A stretch of DNA of 64,000 nt from Datura wrightii (GCA_035772735.1 JASDFA010000007.1:70284501-70348500); one strand, 5' to 3'; numbered from the stretch's first letter, positions 35,003 through 48,500 are shown. The notes: generated from the sequence alone by a model not told the origin. A program made the numbers and translations.

Positions 35003-37409
35003 TGTCACGCCCTGAGTTTACACCTTGGACGGAACACTATACTTGAATCTGAAAGTAACTCCAAGTTAACCCCTACTCTATCATACACTGGTGTTCTAAG
35101 TAAAATAGAAACACATGCAGTGTAAATTTAAAGCAAAAATAACAATACTTGAACAAGGTTACATATTAAAATAAATCCGAGTCTAAAAACAACTCTACGT
35201 CTGAAAGCCACAAGGTCTGATGAGCTACTAGGATAAACCCCCAGCTAACTCCTAATCTAAATAAAATAAATGAAATCACAATTAAAGAAAATAATCTCGA
35301 TCCTCGAAGGATGAGGACTCACCAACTAGGATGGCTGAGATCTTCAGTGAGCAGTCAGCTAATGAGGCTGAGATTGTGATCCTGTAGTTGTGTCATAAAA
35401 TAATACAGTATAAAAGTATGCATAATTACTTTGAATGTACCAAGTAAGTGACAGGAAAATAACACAATAAAATAAATAGCAAACAAAATGCTGAACTGAA
35501 AGACATGCAATGACCAACTAAAGTCATTGAATTGAATTACTGAAATACTGCGGTGGTCGAGAAGACCCTATCTGATGGTCAAAGCATATTATAAGTCCGG
35601 AATACTGATCTGAACTAAACTGGACTAAGGCTGGATTGAACTGACTAGTGGGAGAATCTATCACCGACATGTAACCATGTGAGCTAGATGTAGAGTCCGA
35701 TGTATACACCCCACCGGTAGGACCCAATATACCTTTCCAGGGTATAAAGGCATGAACTGGAAATCACAAAAGTCTGGGGCCAATCAGGCCAATATATACT
35801 GAAGCCTAAGCCAGCAACGTAGTTTTGGGAACCTAGGTACGCCGGAACCCCGTTCCGCTCGGTTCTAGGTCGTACACCCACTGGATAACGTAACTGAATA
35901 CTAAGGTTATAGCTAAAAATTGCGGCCCAAGACTAGTTAGGGATACATATCTGAAAGTACCCTGAGAGTCTTATTGGACTAGATTCTAAAACTAGGTTCT
36001 AGACTGGTCAGAGTTGCTTATCTAGAAGTGTCGTAACCATCTAAGAACCAATTGTAATCTGAACTGGGGTCCTAAGGCTAGTCAGAGCTATATATTCAAA
36101 GTTTCATAACTGCCTAGTGGACAAATAACTGAATTTTGAATCTGATTCTGATAACTGGGAGGTAATACTGACACCTTAGGAAATTCTGTAGTCAAACTGA
36201 TCAGCTAACATTTCTGACTGAAACTGAGTATTGCACATTTTGACTAAAGCTAGACAACCATGTACCTAACTTAGAATTCAACATATAAGATAACATGGGA
36301 ATTCACTACACTGGTATAATCAAGAAACTTTCAAGGTTTATCATTTCGGCAAAAATTTGTAGTCTGTTCTACCCTCAAGAACTAGGGATAAAGTAAATGC
36401 ACAGGGATAAGCATCAATACTATCATTAGTTGGTGGAAAATACCCATAACCAATATAAATCATGATTCCACATGGATTAAACAAGACATTATCAAAAATT
36501 TCTCAGCAGTCGAAAATTTACTGGGCTAGAATTCACCTTTGTGGGAATAACATCAATTTAACCATGAGATAATGGAAATCATGTATAAAATAATCATGGA
36601 TATCATTCTATCTGAATTCAAAGAAAATTAACATTTATTCCCTTCACATTCGATAACTCAGGAGCTAGGATTTTATAGAAAACTAAAGAAGGGTTTCGGG
36701 GGACCCAAGGAAAGAACTATTCCCTTGGTGAATTCCCACATACCTGACAAAGAATTCCCTAAAGAAGGAAGCTTACACTACTGCAATGGAGGAAACCCTA
36801 GTCTTTCTGGAGAGCTTTTGAAGAGGAAGGGTCAAGGTATATTTTCTAAAGATGAGTGGGAATGGGGGGGGGACCATTTAACCCCACTATTAAGTCTGAA
36901 ATCATGACTAAAATGACGTAGTTTAAAGTTTAGGAAGGTAGGAAAATACTAAAAGACCCTTGAAAATTTGCAGGGAAAAACTGAGTGTTAGTCCCCACGA
37001 ATGACCTAACGGGTTGTGGTTAGTGACCACGACTTCTAGTCAAACTCGTAGACTGCACTGTCTAGAAAACACTGAAGTCACCACGAGGGACCTAACAACT
37101 CGTCCCTTATGGACACGACTCGTGGCTTGACCTGTGAGGTACACTGCCTACCTTCCTGCTCTCTTCTTACCCACCCACCCCACGATTGACCTAACGACTC
37201 GTTGGGCCTAACCACGAGTTGTTGTCACGCTTGTAGGGACCCTTTTCCTCAAATTTTCAACTCCTCACTTGGCCTTCCTATGAGTCATATCATGACTCAT
37301 GCGCTGCACCAATGTGTCACCTCATGACTCGTTCTGAGCATGGTGCCTATTTTAATCTTTTCTCCGTTTCAACTCTCGGGTCTAATCTTTGAGCTTCCGG
37401 GGTATAACA
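35003..37409 (-). repeat. Element H right LTR
   Basis: 2407 bp, TGTCACGCCC to GGTATAACA, followed by GATTT. CCACGA/ACGAGT words lie at 37000-37380. Confidence 0.93.
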
Positions 37410-38035
37410 GATTTGGGGAAGAAATTAGGAGAGTTATAACTTGATCTTGAAGAGGGTTCTCAATAACATGCATGCATGGGAGTCTAATGACTTAGAATAG
37501 TTAAACCCTCCTGAAACACTCTTTTTAGGGATAAAAATAATGTCATTACAGTGTTAGGAGTTAAGGAGTTAAAAAAATACCCTTAAAGATTCGTTTGGAA
37601 AAAGGATCTTTGCTAGTCCCTTCGAGAGATCTAATGAGTCATTAGGTCCTTTGACGACTCGTGATCCTCACTCGTAGCCACCGTTGGAAATTTCCATTTT
37701 TTGATCTTCCTTACCCCCAAGGACAACTTGACAAGCTGTTAGGGGCACGGCGACTCATCCCCTCAATCCGTTCCCAACACTGCAAAAGTCACCTTTTCTT
37801 CACCCCCTATACACTTGATGGGTCATGCAACGACTCGTGGGGAGTCATGATGACTCATCGTCTCATCCATTACCATTGTCTGAAAAATGACATCTCCTTA
37901 AACTGGGTACCACTTAATGACTTGTTAGGTCACACCACAAGTCACTGGATGACTCATTCTGTGACTTGGTGCAGATTTTCCTATTTTTTCTGCACAACCC
38001 TCGAGTCATATCTTTGTGACTTTTTGGGTGTTATA

Positions 38036-38069
38036 TTTCCTCCCCCTTGGGAACATTCATCCTCGAATG
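38036..38069 (-). promoter_or_regulatory. Element G polypurine tract and palindrome
   Basis: The plus strand TTTCCTCCCCCTTGGG, then CATTCATCCTCGAATG at 38054-38069, as in H. Confidence 0.8.
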
Positions 38070-38189
38070 TAGACTAAGTATACTGAAAGGCTAGGGAAAG
38101 AACTGGAATCCCAAAGCTGAACAACTAAAGCTAAAACTGATGGAGTGACTGACTCCAGTCTGATACACATGACTGAACTATTTCATAAA

Positions 38190-38520
38190 TCATACTTTCA
38201 TGCAATGATATGAAAAGAATTTAGAGACATGAAGTTGACATGAAACTGAATAGAGCATTGAGGAGGAAATTGATACCTCATGCTGAAACTGTGTCAAAAG
38301 GGAAAGATACGGGTATCTAGGCATCATATCTGCTTCGGCTTCCCATGTACCTCCCTTAACAAGGTGATTCCTCCACAAAATCTTCACCGAGGCTACTTCC
38401 TTGTTTCTTTGCTTCTAAAACTAATGATCAAGGATATCAACCAGAACCTCCTCACAGGTAAGGCTATCCTTCACACCTATTCTCTCCACCAGAACAACTA
38501 AGGCCAGGTCATCAATGCAC
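38190..38520 (-). pseudogene. Element G chromodomain
   Basis: The frame 38190-38387 carries RNKEVASVKILWRNHLVKGG, TWEAEADMMPRYPYLS and then about 30 extra residues before its stop, so the domain is intact here. Upstream it is disconnected by a frameshift near 38400-38420. Confidence 0.85.
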
Positions 38521-38799
38521 TTCTTCAATAGAGATACTTGGAAAACTGGGTGTACCGAGGGTAACTCTGCTGGTAGTTCCAACTCATATACCACCGTGAC
38601 AACTCATATCAGAATCCTATATAGACCAACATATCAGGGACTAAACTTCCCTTTCTTTTTGAACCTCATCACTCTCTTCACGGGAGACACCTTCAGAAAC
38701 ACCCAATCATCAACCTCAAACTCAAACTCTCTCTGTCTAATATCTGCATAAGATTTCTGACGACTCTAAGCTAATTTTAGCCTTTCTATAATAAGATGA

Positions 38800-39600
38800 A
38801 CCATCTTCATGTCCTCATGAACTGAATTTGGCCCTATCAACGTAGCCTCAACTACCTCAAACCATCCAATAGGCAATCTACACCTCCGCCCATAAAGAGC
38901 CTCAAATGAAGTCATTTGAATGTTGGAGTGGTGACTGTTATTGTAAGCAAACTCAATAAGAGGTAAGTCATCATCCTAACTACCCTTGAAATCAATCACC
39001 CATTTTGTCAACATGTCCTGAAGAGTCTAAATGGTCTTCTTGGCCTAACCATCTATCTGCGGGTGAAAAGTCGTGTTACGCTTCACTTGTGTACCAAGAC
39101 CCTTCTGAAATGATCTCCAAAACTGAGAGGTGAACTGAGAACCCCTATCTAAAATGATGGACAAAGGAACTCCATGCAACTGAACTACTCCCGAATATAC
39201 AATCTAGCATAATCCTCAGTCAAAACAGTAGTTTTGACCATAAGAAGTAAGCTGATTTGGTTAACCTATCTATAATCACCCATACAGAATCATACTATTG
39301 GTGTGTACGAGGTAAGCCTATAATGAAATATGTTGATATCCTCCCACTTCCAAGTGAAAATACTAAAGTCATGAAGCATACCCCCAGGTATCTAATGCTC
39401 AACTTTCATTTGTTGATAGTTTGGACATTTAGCCACAAACTTCGCTATGTCCTTCTTCATGCCATTCCACCTATAGACCTCCCGTAGATCACGGTATATC
39501 TTCGTGGAACCTAGATAGATAGAATATCGAGAGCCATGAGCCTCGCTCAACATCCACTCTCTCAAGTCATCCATAGCTAGCACACACAATCATCCTTGAT
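38800..39600 (-). pseudogene. Element G integrase remnant
   Basis: Zinc-finger side 39392-39589: AHGSRYSIYLGSTKIYRDLR, with His of the HHCC set read as Tyr, and CPNYQQMKVEH. In the core the first Asp is lost in a small deletion near 39330-39340, the second is kept in ILDRGSQF, and the Glu codon is read as Lys (AKKTI) near 39040. Multiple stops are present. Certainly inactive. Confidence 0.82.
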
Positions 39601-39642
39601 ATCGAAGTACACCATCTCCCCCTTGGGAGAAGACTTCACCTT

Positions 39643-40508
39643 CTAATTCCGAACAGCTTCCTTTAGCTTTTCCAAGATAAGATCCTCGTCTTTCCTAGCC
39701 TTGACCTTGGTCGCCAATGAACATTTTGACCCATTCTGAACAATAACACCACCATCTGCCGGGTCAACAAGGCAAACCCTTAAACAAGCAAGCATGTGGA
39801 AATCCTTTGCTAACTCCTTCCTCCTATCATCAACATGAGACACACTCTCTATGGACAGCATACTAAGAGCATCTGCCACTACATTAGCCTTGTTTGGATG
39901 ATAAAGGACACTCATGTCATAGTCCTTGAGAAGCTCTAGCCACTTCCTTTGTCATAAATTCAGGTGCTTTTGCGTGAACACATAATGAAGGCTCTTGTGG
40001 TCTGTGAACACATCAACATGCACCCCATACAAGTAGTGCCTCCAAATCATTACTGGAAAAACCATAGCTACCAACTCTATGTCATGCATTGGGTAGTTCT
40101 TCTCACGAGTCTTAAGCTATATAGAGGCATATGCAATGACCTTATCATGATGCACCACGTACAACCAACCCTAGAGGCATCACAATACACAACAAAACCA
40201 TCTGTGCCCTCTGGTAGGGTCAATACTGGGGCTGAAGTGAGTGGAGTCTTTAACTATTGAAAACTCTTCTCACAAGAGTTCGACTATTGAAATTTGGCCT
40301 TCTTTTAGGTCAACTTAGTCAACAGTGTTGCAATGGATGAAAACTGCTCAACAAACCTCCTGTAGTAGCCAGCTAAACCCAAGAAGCTCCTAATATCTGA
40401 AGGACTAATTACTCTAGGCCATTTCTTCACCACCTCTATCTTTTGAAAGTCCACCAGTACACCCTTGATACACACCACATGGCCCAAAATGCTACTAATT
40501 GTAATCAA
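39643..40508 (-). pseudogene. Element G RNase H
   Basis: 39643-39915 holds the end of the domain (NVVADALSMLS). The RT connection reads FLGLAGYYRRFVEQFSSIA within 40305-40508. The middle near 39960-40260 is frame-broken but recognisable. Confidence 0.83.
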
Positions 40509-41245
40509 AACTCACACTTGCTAAATTTAGCAAACAACTGGCAATCCTTGAGAATCTGTATCATGATCCTTAAATGAACGGTATGCTCTTCCTCACTCCA
40601 AGAGTATATGAGAATATCATCTATAAAGACAATCACGAACATATCCAAGTATTGCTTGAACACCTTGTTCATCAAGTCCATAAAAGCTGTAAGAGCATTC
40701 ATTAGTCCAAAAGACATAAATACAAACTTATAATTACCATATCGAGTCCTGAATGCTATCTTCAGAATTTCACTCTCTCTAACTCTAAGCTGATGATAAC
40801 CGAATCTAAGGTCTATCTTTGAGAAGCACTTAGCACCTTGAAGTTGGTCAAACAAGTCACTGATCCTGGGGAGGGGATACTTGTTCTTGATTGTGACCTT
40901 GTTCAACTGTCGATAGTCAATACACATTCTAAGGGAACCATCCTTCTTCCAAACAAAGAGAATTGGAGCACCCCCACGGGGATTTACTAGGCCTGATGAA
41001 ACTCTTATATAGGAGATCCTTCAACTGCTCTTTCAACTCCTTTAGCTTGGATGGATCCATTCTGCAAGGAGGAACAGATATAGGTTGCATATCAGGGAGA
41101 AGGTCGATACAAAGTCAATCTCCCGCTCAGAAGGGACTCTTGGTAGATCATCTAGAAACACCTCCAAATACTCATATGCTATAGGAACTGACTGAAGGGT
41201 CAGGGTCTCAAATGTAGCATCCTTAACCTGAACTAGATGATACAC
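40505..41245 (-). pseudogene. Element G reverse transcriptase
   Basis: The open stretch 40505-40927 contains MCIDYRQLNKVTIKNKYPLP, KIDLRFGYHQLRVRE and the palm VIVFIDDILIYSWSEEEH, with Asp codons at 40616-40621. This is the longest intact RT piece among the chromoviruses here. The N-terminal part, 41042-41245, is in another frame. Confidence 0.9.
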
Positions 41246-41499
41246 ACAACCTTAGAAATTATCTTTCTGACCTTGAGATAGGAGACAAACAGACCTACAG
41301 GCAATCACGCACAACTGAACTACCTTTCCATTCTAGGACTAGCTCAACCAGAAATTGAAACTCTACCGTACGAGTTCTATAGTTTAATGAGGCATAACAT
41401 ACATGCAAAACATCCATGCCGAAGATAACATCAAAATCGGTCAGGTCTAACTCTACTAGGTTGGCTGAGGTGACTTTCTGAATGACTATAACAAGACAA

Positions 41500-41760
41500 T
41501 TTTTGTACACCCACTGAGTTATAACTGAGTCACCAACTAGAGCAGAGACTTAGAAGTGTTCTGATAGGGATTTGGGATCGACTTTGAAACTAATAGCAAC
41601 ATATGGAGTCACAAAAGATAAGGTAGCCTCTAGATCTAATAATGCATACACATCAAGATGGAATACTCGTAACATACCAGTTACCACATCTAGAGAGACC
41701 TTCTGCTCCTAACAAGATAATCGTGCATAAAATCTGTTCTGATGCTGGCCACCACCTGTT
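41500..41760 (-). pseudogene. Element G protease remnant
   Basis: The active-site loop reads LLDLEATLSF near 41620-41640. The catalytic Asp is there, but the Gly is replaced by Glu, which should abolish activity. Confidence 0.68.
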
Positions 41761-41774
41761 GTAGTGGATGCACC

Positions 41775-42892
41775 CTACTGTGCTGAGCGTGCTAGTGGAG
41801 CTGCTGAACCAGTGGCTGGGTCATGGCCTCTACTATGGCCCTGTCTGGATGAAGGACAGTCTCTGAGCAGATGTCCAAGATTCCCACACCCGAAGCATGC
41901 CCCTGCACCTTTCAAGTACTCTTCGGTGTGCCTCCTACCACATCTCCCACAAACTAAAATGTTGGGCTCTCCTGACATGCTCCCTTGACCTCTAGAGCCT
42001 GATGCTCTACACCTCTGATCATGCCTAGTTCTGGATGGAACACTAGCTGATGATGGCACTGAGACTGATGACCTTTGGTGGGTTGACGGTGATGGAACTC
42101 TTCTTGAGCTATCCATAACTCCCTATCCTGGCCCTCTTCGCCTTTCTCTCCTTCTTCTTCATCTGCTCCACTTCTATGTGTTGGGCGTATATGACCAACT
42201 GCAAGAAATCTAGGTCACTCTTTAGCATAGTGGTCCTGCACTCCTTGACCAGCAAATATGATATTCCATTCACAAACTTCCTCATATGAGCCCTTTGATT
42301 CGCAACCATCTCCGGCGCATACTTAGATAGTCAAGTAAACTCCAAGGCATACTCTTGGACAGTCATATGGTGCAGCTTCAGGTCGATGAACTCCACTGCC
42401 TTTGCCTCCCTCAACTCTCTAGGGAAGAACCTATCCAAGAAGACATTCATGAACTCATCCCAACTCATAGGGACTGCTCTCGTCCCTTGCTATCCTTCCA
42501 CTAGCAAAATCATATGTAAACAACCCTTTTTAGCTGATAGGAGGCTAAATATGCACTCTTCTTTCCCATCAAACCCATATTTGTGGTGATCTTCTGCACC
42601 TCCTCAAGGAACTCATGTGGGTTCTCATCCACCTTCGACCCAAGAAACTCAGGTGGATTCATCCTAAGAAAGTCTCGAACTCTAGTTGCTGCTACATTCC
42701 CATTCTGAGGAACATGGCCCATTGCCTGTTGGTTGACTTGAGCTGTCATGGCTTATGCCAACATTTGAAATGCCACTCTAAACTCGATATGAGTGACCTG
42801 CTTGGGAAAAGGATACGCTGCCCATATCCATTGCCATTGTCATAGAAATCTCCATTGCCATTCCTTCTACCATTTACTCGACGTGGAGGCAT
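41775..42892 (-). pseudogene. Element G gag
   Basis: The ATG at 42890-42892 begins MPPRRVNGRRNGNGDFYDNG. Capsid start at 42510-42749 (RVRDFLRMNPPEFLGSKVDE). The capsid middle at about 42320-42500 is broken. The post-capsid part 42109-42309 has KECRTTMLKSDLDF. The zinc knuckle CFGCGNLGHLLRDC near 41857-41898 has all four ligands. It serves as the full-length comparison showing what element A lost. Confidence 0.87.
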
Positions 42893-43084
42893 ATTTCTAC
42901 AAACGCGTAAAACACGAGTTAGAAGGATAGAGAGATACTTCATCACCTAACATAGATCATGAAAGAAGGGAAATTTTTGAAAACATCTTGTAGCCTCTCC
43001 CTCATAAGTGTGACACACTTCACTACTATGAAAAACACTCTACTGAATGCGACCTTCAGACATCCTAGGACACTCTAAACCTAT

Positions 43085-43096
43085 GCTCTAATACCA
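43085..43096 (-). promoter_or_regulatory. Element G primer binding site, one mismatch
   Basis: The plus strand GCTCTAATACCA differs by one base from the initiator-Met site seen in A, C and H; four bases separate it from the LTR. Confidence 0.88.
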
Positions 43097-43100
43097 AGTT

Positions 43101-45433
43101 TGTCACGACCCCAGCTGGGACCTCAGACCGAGACACGAGACCTAGAACAACGAATGACTCCAAGTCGACCCATGGCATGAACATTGCAACTAAAAAGCAT
43201 ATATTAAAGAGGAAATTGATAAATTAAACATGAATAAGATAAAGTATGAAGAATATAACATATATTGAACGATAACATCACAATGCTAATTGTCAAGATG
43301 AACATACTAGTCTATGTATGAAAAGCCTATACTAATTGATGAGATGCTAGGATAAGTCCCCAGCTATCTCCAAGTCTGAAACAAAATGACAACACAAAAC
43401 TGAAATGATAGACACCCTCAAACAATGAGAACTCACCAAGGTAGAGCTAAACAGAGCTGATATGGGAAACGAGCAATCGACAAGACTGAACTAGATCACC
43501 TAAACCTACATCATGAAATTATATAGCATATTGTATGAAGTTAGTACTTTGAATGTACTGAGTATTTAAGGTAAGTAAAACATGCTTAGTAAATGTTAAC
43601 TGAAATCATGCACATATATATAAATCATTAGATCATGAGAGTAAGGAGTACATGTTGAAAACTGAATCTAAGACATACATAGTCCTAAACTGATTATCAT
43701 AACTTAACATAGTGACCCAAGATTTAGAAATAGAAATCATATGACTTATTATAGCTAAAATCATAAGTAAAAGGTCATAAACTGATAATTGGATCAAATC
43801 TGCTATTAAACATAATATCCTAAGTCATGAACATAAGTAACTGGAATCATGAGGAACAATGAGAGACTCATCATAATAGACACCATTAGATAGAGCTTAT
43901 GTTATTCCCCAACTATCACACTCAAGTGGGCAGAGCCATCCAAAGCCTTTTCAGGGCTAGGGATGATACCATGATATTGATATCAAGCTGAGGCCCCTTG
44001 GGGTAGGGGAAAACTCTCTTGAGAGGTCCCAAACATGTAAGATATACTTATGTTGGTGCGTAGTTCTGAGATCAGGGATCCTTGGAACCCAAAGCCTACT
44101 CGGTGCTAGACACTACTTGCAAAAACATGCATAGTGCTACGATTGTTTTTCAACAAAGTCGAAATCATAATTACATGCATAGTTTGAAATATGAACATTG
44201 GGAAGTCTTGAGTTCAAAACATATTATAAGTTGCACTTGGGAGTCTTGACTCCAAAATATATCGTAAGCTGCAGCAGGAGTCTTGACTCTAAAACATATG
44301 ATAAGCTGATCTTATTAGCCTTGGCTAAATAATGAAAACACACTTAACTTATATGGGTCTGCCCAGATCATCAAATCATGCATAATTGAAATAGACTTCA
44401 TAAGTCAAAATTATAGATTCATGCATGGAAAATTTATAAACATTCATTCATGCTAGATATCTCACCATACTTGAAATCATAAATCATAAGCTTGACTTTT
44501 CATAAAACTTGCATAATAGGGCATAATTTCTAAAAACATAAAATCATCAATTTATAATCAAATTGTGCATAAAATCTGCCCATTAGACCTAAAACATACT
44601 TTAGAACATGAGGAGATTCGACCCATAAACATATCATAGAGAATTTTCATAAAATTAGATTAAAACCCTATAAAACCATATACTTGGATTAGACCTTAAA
44701 TTAATGAACTTGAGGAGAAATTTGGGTATGAGAGTGAAAGAAAACTCTCATTCCTAGCCCATATACCTAGGTAGACTGATTCTCAAACTATCCTTGAAGG
44801 CCTAAAAGATTTGGGGAAGAAATTGAGAGAGTTCTAGCTTGATCTTCAAGAAGGTTCTCAATAACTTGCATGCATAGGAACCTAATGACTTAGAATAGGT
44901 TAAACCCTCTTAAAACACTCCTTTTAGGGCTACAAACAATGTCATTAAAGAGGTAGGAGTTTAGGAGTTATGAAAATTTCCTTAAAGATTCATCTGCAAA
45001 AAAGATCTTTTCCAGTCCCAATGAGGGACCTAATGAGTCGTTAGGTCCTCTAAAGACTCATGGTCCTCACCCGTAGACACCACTAGAAATTTCAATTTTC
45101 TGATCTTTCCCACCCCATGGACAACTTGACGAGTCTTTAGGGGTATGACAGCTTGTCCCCTTAATCCATTGCCAACACTGCAAAAGTAACCTTTTCTTCA
45201 TCCCCTACACACTTGACTAGTCACACAATGACTCATGGGGAGTCACAATGACTCATCATCTCGTCCATTACCACTTTCTGAAAAATGAAATCTCCTCAAA
45301 TTGGGCACCACTTAACGGGTCACTTAACGACCCGTTAGGTCACTAGAAGACTCATTCTATGACCTGGTGCAGATTTTCCTATTTTCTCTACTTGACCCTC
45401 GGGTCTAATCTTAAGGACTTTTGGAGTAATACA
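43101..45433 (-). repeat. Element G right LTR
   Basis: 2333 bp, TGTCACGACC to AATACA, uninterrupted. It shows the sequence that element H split in the left copy (around 44811). GACTCAT/ACGAGTC-type words lie at 45010-45375. Confidence 0.92.
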
Positions 45434-45438
45434 GAACT

Positions 45439-45506
45439 GTCGGATGGGGTACTTCTCCAAAGCTTCTATCGATCTCTTGACTCGATAAACAAGTCTGTGG
45501 CCAATA
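45439..45506 (+). pseudogene. Element F gag, piece 2
   Basis: 68 bp between elements G and I. It continues the gag frame of 25274-25782 exactly (SDGVLLQSFYRSLDSINKSV) and stops at the insertion of element I. No stop codon inside. Confidence 0.85.
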
Positions 45507-48500
45507 TGTCACGCCCTAAAGCTAGGGGAGGGTGTAACTGGCTCCCGACACCTAACTGACTTGGAAGTCGACTATATAGCATCTGTAACTGTAACACCTG
45601 GCCTTCCAAGCCACCTATCACAATCAACTGGGGTAAACATCTGGACCCATAAGGTCTTAACTACCACAAATAAATAACTAATATGCTGATAAGACCATGA
45701 CTATACTAAACCAAGCAACGAAAAGCCAATAAGGCCATAAACTGAATAATACTATACATACTAAGTCCATAAAGCCTCTAATGAGTAAGATGAATTGATG
45801 TCAGAACAGGGCTCCGACCTACTCGGAACTATAATTCAAAACACAAGCTGAAATAACTAAGCCCTAGCTCCAGGAAGAAAGGAGCATACCAATACATCCG
45901 CTGATCTCATGTACCGCTACTGCAACTGGCAATCCCAGCCTCTACCTGCACCTGTAGCACGAATGCAGGTCCCTAAGCGAAGGGACGTCAGTACAAATGA
46001 AATGTATTGGTATGTGAGGCTAAAAACTATAAATATATAAGATAAAATTAATAATTGAGCCCAAAACTAAGGAATAGTAACAATTTGGAATCTTGGAAAC
46101 AGAAACCTGACAATAAGTCAATACGAAAGTGCAAATGCAACAAAGTAATGCACAAGAAAACTATAACTGTAATGCCGGTGACCAGCCAACCATAAAATCC
46201 ATATAAAAATGCCTCCATCCTATGTACAATATTGGGGTAAAATAAAATATCTCTAGTCGATATATCATACCAGGGTAAAATAAAAATATCTCTAGCCGGT
46301 GTACCATACAGGGGTAAAATAAAAATATCTCCAACCAGTGTACCATACTGGGGTAAAAGAAAAGTATCTCCTGACAGTGTACCATACCGAGATAAAATAA
46401 AAATATCTCCAGCTGGTGTACCATAGCGGGGTAAAAGAAAATATCTTCAACCAGTGTACCATATCAGGGTAAAATAAAAATATTCTGAATCATAATCATA
46501 AATAGAGATGATAGGGCTTATATTGAGTCAATTTCACTAATATGGCATTGAAATGATAAATGATAAATCTGTGGATGGAATAGACCTCTTTGGTAACACA
46601 TAAATGCAAGTGAGCACTTATACCATGTAAAATTAGCAAATATGCACATATTCACGTACTGCTGTCCGATTATATACAAACATATCAACTCAGTGACTCG
46701 ACGGACCTCAGGAGGTTTAGACAATATAAGAAATTTAGTAGGCTTATAATCAATGTCCTGCAAATAATCTTACCAATTAAACATATCGGTTGAGTAGACG
46801 CACATAGATTCTCATTTCAATACAATCCTTTAACATCTGGGAACTACATATATGTACTGCCTACAAGGTGCTTTCTTTACATGTATCGACAACTATATAC
46901 TGGAATTCTATTATCAAACTTATCACGTCGTTCATTTGTCTTATTTGTAGGAAAACATGGAAATTATAACCTCGAACTTTGGAGTTATTTTTCATAAGTC
47001 TTAGCATATACATAGAGATGAGAGCTGAACTACAGACATACAACGTATGAGATTTCTATATAACGTATAAACTCATATTTAGTTAACCGAGTGACCTCTA
47101 GGAGACTTCCTAGTATTAAAAGCTCTGATCTTAACTGATCATTATCATAGCATGTGCTTATACTTACATACACATTAAGAACATTGGTACATGGGATAAT
47201 CTCTCCTCTAAATTTAGGAAATTCAAATGATAACTCAACAAGAGCTAAACATATGGATGTATGACTTGAATATAATTGAAAGAATTCAACTATATGTTAT
47301 AACATGAAAATCATATGCATTAAGACTTCTTACTGGAAAGACTTATAAAGACTTGAGTTCTTAGACTTGTACGAAACTTCAAATACTTGATCCAGACATT
47401 AGCATGATTCTCGAAATATGATCTCTTGAAAACTTCTTAGAACAGCATAACACACTGCAACATAACTTAGGGATGTGAAGACATAATTTAAGAATCTAAG
47501 ATTGGGATTTGTTCAGCTTGGGAACTCGTAAGCAACTCTCTAAGTGCTGCCTTATAGGCAAAAAAAGACTTATAGTCGTAATTCGGATGATGTTGGATTA
47601 ACTTACACAATTTTGTAATTAACTTAGGAGCTTAAGAAAGCTAGGCATCACTATGCATATCTTAGAAGCTTTAGGATTTACCCCTTTAAGATTTGAAAGA
47701 TAATTTCACCACTAGAATTGATAACTTAACAAAATCATTTGAAAACATAACGTAAAACTTCTCTTTAACTTGAGTTACTATCTCAAAAACATTTGATTCT
47801 AATCACTTCATAAGAAGTTAACACTTTACTGGTCATTCATCAACTTAACACATACAGAACAAAAACAACTTTATTTATAACTCTTTTGCTAAACGTCTTT
47901 AGAACAGGGTTAATCTTCCTAGCTGTTTTCATAACTTGTTCACCATCGTAACCTGTATCATCTAATTTAACAACCTTTAGCTATACTTTACTTATTCATA
48001 TTAAAGTCTTTGCAAAACATTATTCACTCTACACTCAAGTCTTTACTCTCGTGTTCACTATTCCATCAATTCTTATACGCACTTACCTCTTTACCTAATT
48101 GACAACTTTATCTGCTAAACCTCGTCTTGCTTATATTTTAACATTGGTCAAAGGATATAGAAAGCAATTATGGGAAGAGATCATATTACTCACATATTAC
48201 CTTAAATGTCTAACATTTACTCTTATTTTCCCTTTTTATAACGTCACAAAAAGATTAACAACATAGCCACGCTTTCCTCGTTAACATCTATCGGTTTAGC
48301 TTATTCATTACGTGGGGCTTGCTTCGCTTTAAGGAGGGGGAAACATAAAATATCCTTTTTACCTTAATCACTTTAAAACATAACCATATAGGAGGGAATA
48401 ACCATATTATGAAAATTTCATTTCAATAAGCTCATTTACCTTCAACCGGCTCAGCGTCATCTTCTTAGCTTAAGTTCGATCACACATCATCGTCTTATCA

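Larger units (their letters stand above)
27528..37409 (-). mobile_element. Element H: Tekay/Del-type chromovirus, 9.9 kb, TSD GATTT
   Basis: Two LTRs (2369 and 2407 bp), polypurine tract, primer site and a gag-pol region with every domain in order on the minus strand. Exact duplications GATTT at 27523-27527 and 37410-37414. It lies inside the left LTR of element G and is the innermost layer of the nest. It is the best preserved chromovirus here, with a 258-codon intact integrase stretch, but still carries stops and frameshifts. Confidence 0.95.
25783..38035 (-). repeat. Element G left LTR, interrupted by element H
   Basis: Starts TGTCACGACATG and ends GTTATA (CA to TA change). The LTR continues across element H, as shown by the right LTR near 44800, where the same sequence is uninterrupted. 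A private tandem duplication of 44 bp lies at 26122-26165 and 26166-26209 and is absent from the right LTR. Words of the GACTCGT/ACGAGTC type lie at about 37620-37990. Confidence 0.88.
25783..45433 (-). mobile_element. Element G: Tekay/Del-type chromovirus, split by element H, imperfect TSD
   Basis: The left LTR is 25783-27527 plus 37415-38035 (H and its target copy removed). Coding on the minus strand spans 38190-42892; the right LTR is 43101-45433. Flanks are GGACT (25778-25782) and GAACT (45434-45438), four of five bases matching. All domains from gag to chromodomain are recognisable, with many frameshifts and stops. The first integrase Asp is lost by a small deletion near 39335 and the catalytic Glu position is Lys. 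It is inserted in gag of element F. Confidence 0.92.

Noticed and set aside
37661..38077. 138-codon plus-strand frame
   Set aside because: Lies across the U3 words and LTR end of element G, antisense to the element, no domain.
46161..46424. 87-codon frame with a regular 13-residue repeat
   Set aside because: Explained by the 39-bp minisatellite in an LTR; periodicity is a DNA-level effect.
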